From positions 1 to 6,753 of the forward strand of contig JAGWOU010000096.1 of the NCBI GenBank assembly GCA_028870815.1: 6,753 bases of DNA. Reading direction: 5' to 3'. This DNA is from Rhodospirillales bacterium (GTDB lineage Bacteria > Pseudomonadota > Alphaproteobacteria > Acetobacterales > Acetobacteraceae). Numbering within the stretch: position 1 is the stretch's first letter; the number at the start of each line of letters is the position of its first letter. The notes under the pieces are model-generated. The model saw nothing but the letters and a program-made list of their open reading frames with translations. It did no database searches and had not been told where the DNA came from. The translations under genes and the position numbers were made by a program. Below, one piece after another: positions 6,501 through 6,753 of this stretch.

Positions 6501-6753
6501 GATCGCCCTCGCCGGCACCGGCAGCACGTCAGGCAGCATCTCGCTCGGCGGCACCAACAACATCGGCACTTTAGGGGCGCTGACCGCAACCGGGAACATC
6601 GTGATCGACGATGCGGGTACGATGACGCTGGGCGGGGCGGTGAGCGCCGGCACCAGCCTGGCGCTGATCGCCAACGGGCTGGTGGCGGGTGGCGGCAGCC
6701 TGAGTGCGGGCACTATCGCGCTGGCACCCTATGACAACGGCACCGTCGATCTC
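3571..6753 (+). CDS. TpsA exoprotein, filamentous-haemagglutinin-like, 3'-truncated by the window edge
   Basis: Large secreted exoprotein of a two-partner secretion system; 1061 codons are open to the last base with no stop, so the C-terminus is missing. Residues 1-41 form a long basic signal peptide (cleavage likely after ALRA, before QN). The TPS (haemagglutination-activity) domain occupies about 42-270, with AINWQSYNVG (79-88), VQPSSSAIALNRV, SVIAGHISANGQ and INQSGVVF (129-136); the usual NPNG is NQSG here. LLDPQTLIV (452-460) resembles a junction often seen between the TPS region and the repeat-rich stalk. The rest is Gly/Ala/Thr/Ser-rich with short alternating hydrophobic strands, as in right-handed beta-helix stalks, and ends in long repeats. 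I found no cysteine in the visible protein, usual for TpsA. The gene is 24 nt after the tpsB stop and surely co-transcribed with it. Adhesin, haemolysin or contact-dependent toxin cannot be told apart without the C-terminus. Confidence 0.93.
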   Translation, partial: MERQKHTPPLRGQSRKAWRGSWLLASTALSAVLAHPAALRAQNIPANTTPQGGAVVGGSASIAQTPGNTVITQSSSRAAINWQSYNVGSNAHVTYVQPSSSAIALNRVVTPSPSVIAGHISANGQLVLINQSGVVFTHGAEVTAQSVIVSTSDMKTSDFMAGRMNFTGTPRPGAKIVNDGDITAGQAGLVGLVAPQVANNGLISARLGQVVLAGADAFTLDLYGDKLISLDVTKAVREVDLNGKAVPALVTNKGLILADGGRITLTAADADALVSQLLQVGGTLRADSTDGKTGTISLQAIGGDINIAGNLLARGEAAGSTGGNVEALATGKVAVASTAVIDASGQAGGGNIALGTNLQRVAEGAADTTAPRAAAVSIASGAQIKADATNKGDGGKVTLLSSQKTDFAGTISTIGGPLGGNGGLVEISSDGVISLSGTVIDTAINGQPGEILLDPQTLIVASGSTPSAGTVTSGPSNSPTITFGTDTSTVSYVDPAALTNLKGTIILDATKLLSVASAIDLSTKASELDLNSGQDMTISAGISLKGTLAINAAGTLDIGAALNATTITLANPGANSVTDINGVITGTELVLDSGGTVTENASGGIAVTSLTTGTGSIGGDAVLASTLNTIATLANVVTTGTLDLNDGSDLAITNAVSAKDITLAANGTLGVGGTLTAKGTLGVGGNVALAAKAITVNSGRIAAPSGTISIAPYGNGTLDVGGTSAGGLILSSSLLTALDTSASVLNFGSAAGYLASLTELQGTLSLKPTLAVDSSGQIIQPSTGALDVTRLVGTAGGDISLVGTNSIDTLGALTATGNIVIDDVGTMTLGGAVSAGTTSSLALVANRLLAGSGSLSAGTIALAPYNNGAVDLGGTAVTGLQISQALVNELDPAALVVLGSAAGHTANALVTEGTVSFANTLAALDSTGGIIQTGSLAGTTLSLNAISLALNGDVNATLLNLNASAGITQASTSALNLIALAGTGSTSGSISLGGTNNIGTLGALTATGNIVIDDAGTMTLGGAVSAGTSLALIANGLVAGGGSLSAGTIALAPYDNGTVDL
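5569..5626 (+). repeat. Short tandem repeat within tpsA (GTLGVGG motif)
   Basis: Positions 5569-5590 and 5605-5626 match in 21 of 22 bases, offset 36 bp (12 codons), encoding GTLGVGGT and GTLGVGGN. The offset is a plausible half-turn to full turn of a beta-helix and suggests a small in-frame duplication. Confidence 0.75.
5686..5910 (+). repeat. Degenerate partial copy of the TpsA long repeat
   Basis: The 75 residues from GTISIAPYGNGTLDVGG to GQIIQ correspond in order to those at 6142-6366 (GTIALAPYNNGAVDLGG to GGIIQ), sharing APY-NG, D-GGT, LD, GSAAG, GT-S, TLA, DS and IIQ. Similarity is at protein level with small gaps; the DNA has diverged, so this is an older copy than the next pair. Confidence 0.65.
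5959..6531 (+). repeat. TpsA long repeat, unit 1 (573 bp)
   Basis: The unit starts at GGC GAT ATC TCC and ends where the next unit begins, a period of 573 bp or 191 codons. Its first 228 bp (5959-6186), encoding GDISLVGTNSIDTLGALTAT to GAVDL, recur at 6532-6753. The best-conserved core, 6001-6081, matches 6574-6654 in 77 of 81 bases; of the four differences three are synonymous and one changes Val to Ala. This is strong coding-level conservation in an otherwise diverged stalk. Confidence 0.85.
6532..6753 (+). repeat. TpsA long repeat, unit 2 (cut by the window end)
   Basis: Second copy of the 573-bp unit, beginning GGC AGC ATC TCG and followed to the last base, where it reads GTVDL, matching GAVDL at the same place in unit 1. 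It lacks two codons relative to unit 1 (AGTSLAL against AGTTSSLAL). Further units probably follow outside the window. Confidence 0.85.

Noticed and set aside
4039..6713. Several long minus-strand open frames opposite tpsA (up to 266 aa)
   Set aside because: A consequence of GC-rich third positions and the repeated Gly/Ala/Thr codons of tpsA. The products are low-complexity Pro/Ser/Val-rich strings, and some even carry the tpsA repeats in reverse.

Overview
The window reads as a high-GC alphaproteobacterium. GC-rich codon use, the style of the CtaG-like protein and the Ala/Gly-rich two-partner-secretion proteins all fit the Acetobacteraceae/Rhodospirillales, though no rRNA or other decisive marker is present. 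It holds five protein-coding genes in three blocks, no RNA genes and no mobile elements.

Block 1 (1-1280, plus strand). The 3' part of an Lrp/AsnC-family regulator overlaps by 8 nt a complete gene for a CtaG-type (caa3-type cytochrome c oxidase assembly) membrane protein. The overlap implies translational coupling of a transcription factor with a respiratory-chain assembly factor. Block 2 (1338-1631, minus strand). A complete, free-standing PAAR-repeat protein, the kind that caps the type VI secretion spike, converges on the CtaG-like gene. No VgrG, effector or other T6SS gene is in view.

Block 3 (1792 to the window end, plus strand). A two-partner (type Vb) secretion locus: tpsB (POTRA plus 16-strand barrel transporter of the FhaC/ShlB/HecB family), then, 24 nt after its stop at the preferred start, tpsA (filamentous-haemagglutinin-like exoprotein). 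tpsA stays open to the last base, so its C-terminus and any immunity gene lie outside. TpsA has a signal peptide, a recognisable TPS domain with NQSG where NPNG is typical, and a long beta-helix-like stalk. The stalk ends in long repeats about 191 codons apart. TpsB would recognise the TPS domain in the periplasm and thread the stalk to the cell surface.

A 160-bp AT-richer gap (1632-1791) separates the divergent PAAR and tpsB genes. It carries a perfect 8-bp inverted repeat with half-sites exactly 21 bp apart, a candidate operator. I see no evidence for a wholly new system. The points most worth checking are the PAAR/TPS divergent pair with its operator-like palindrome, the variant TPS motif, the recent-looking long repeats in TpsA, and the Lrp-CtaG overlap.
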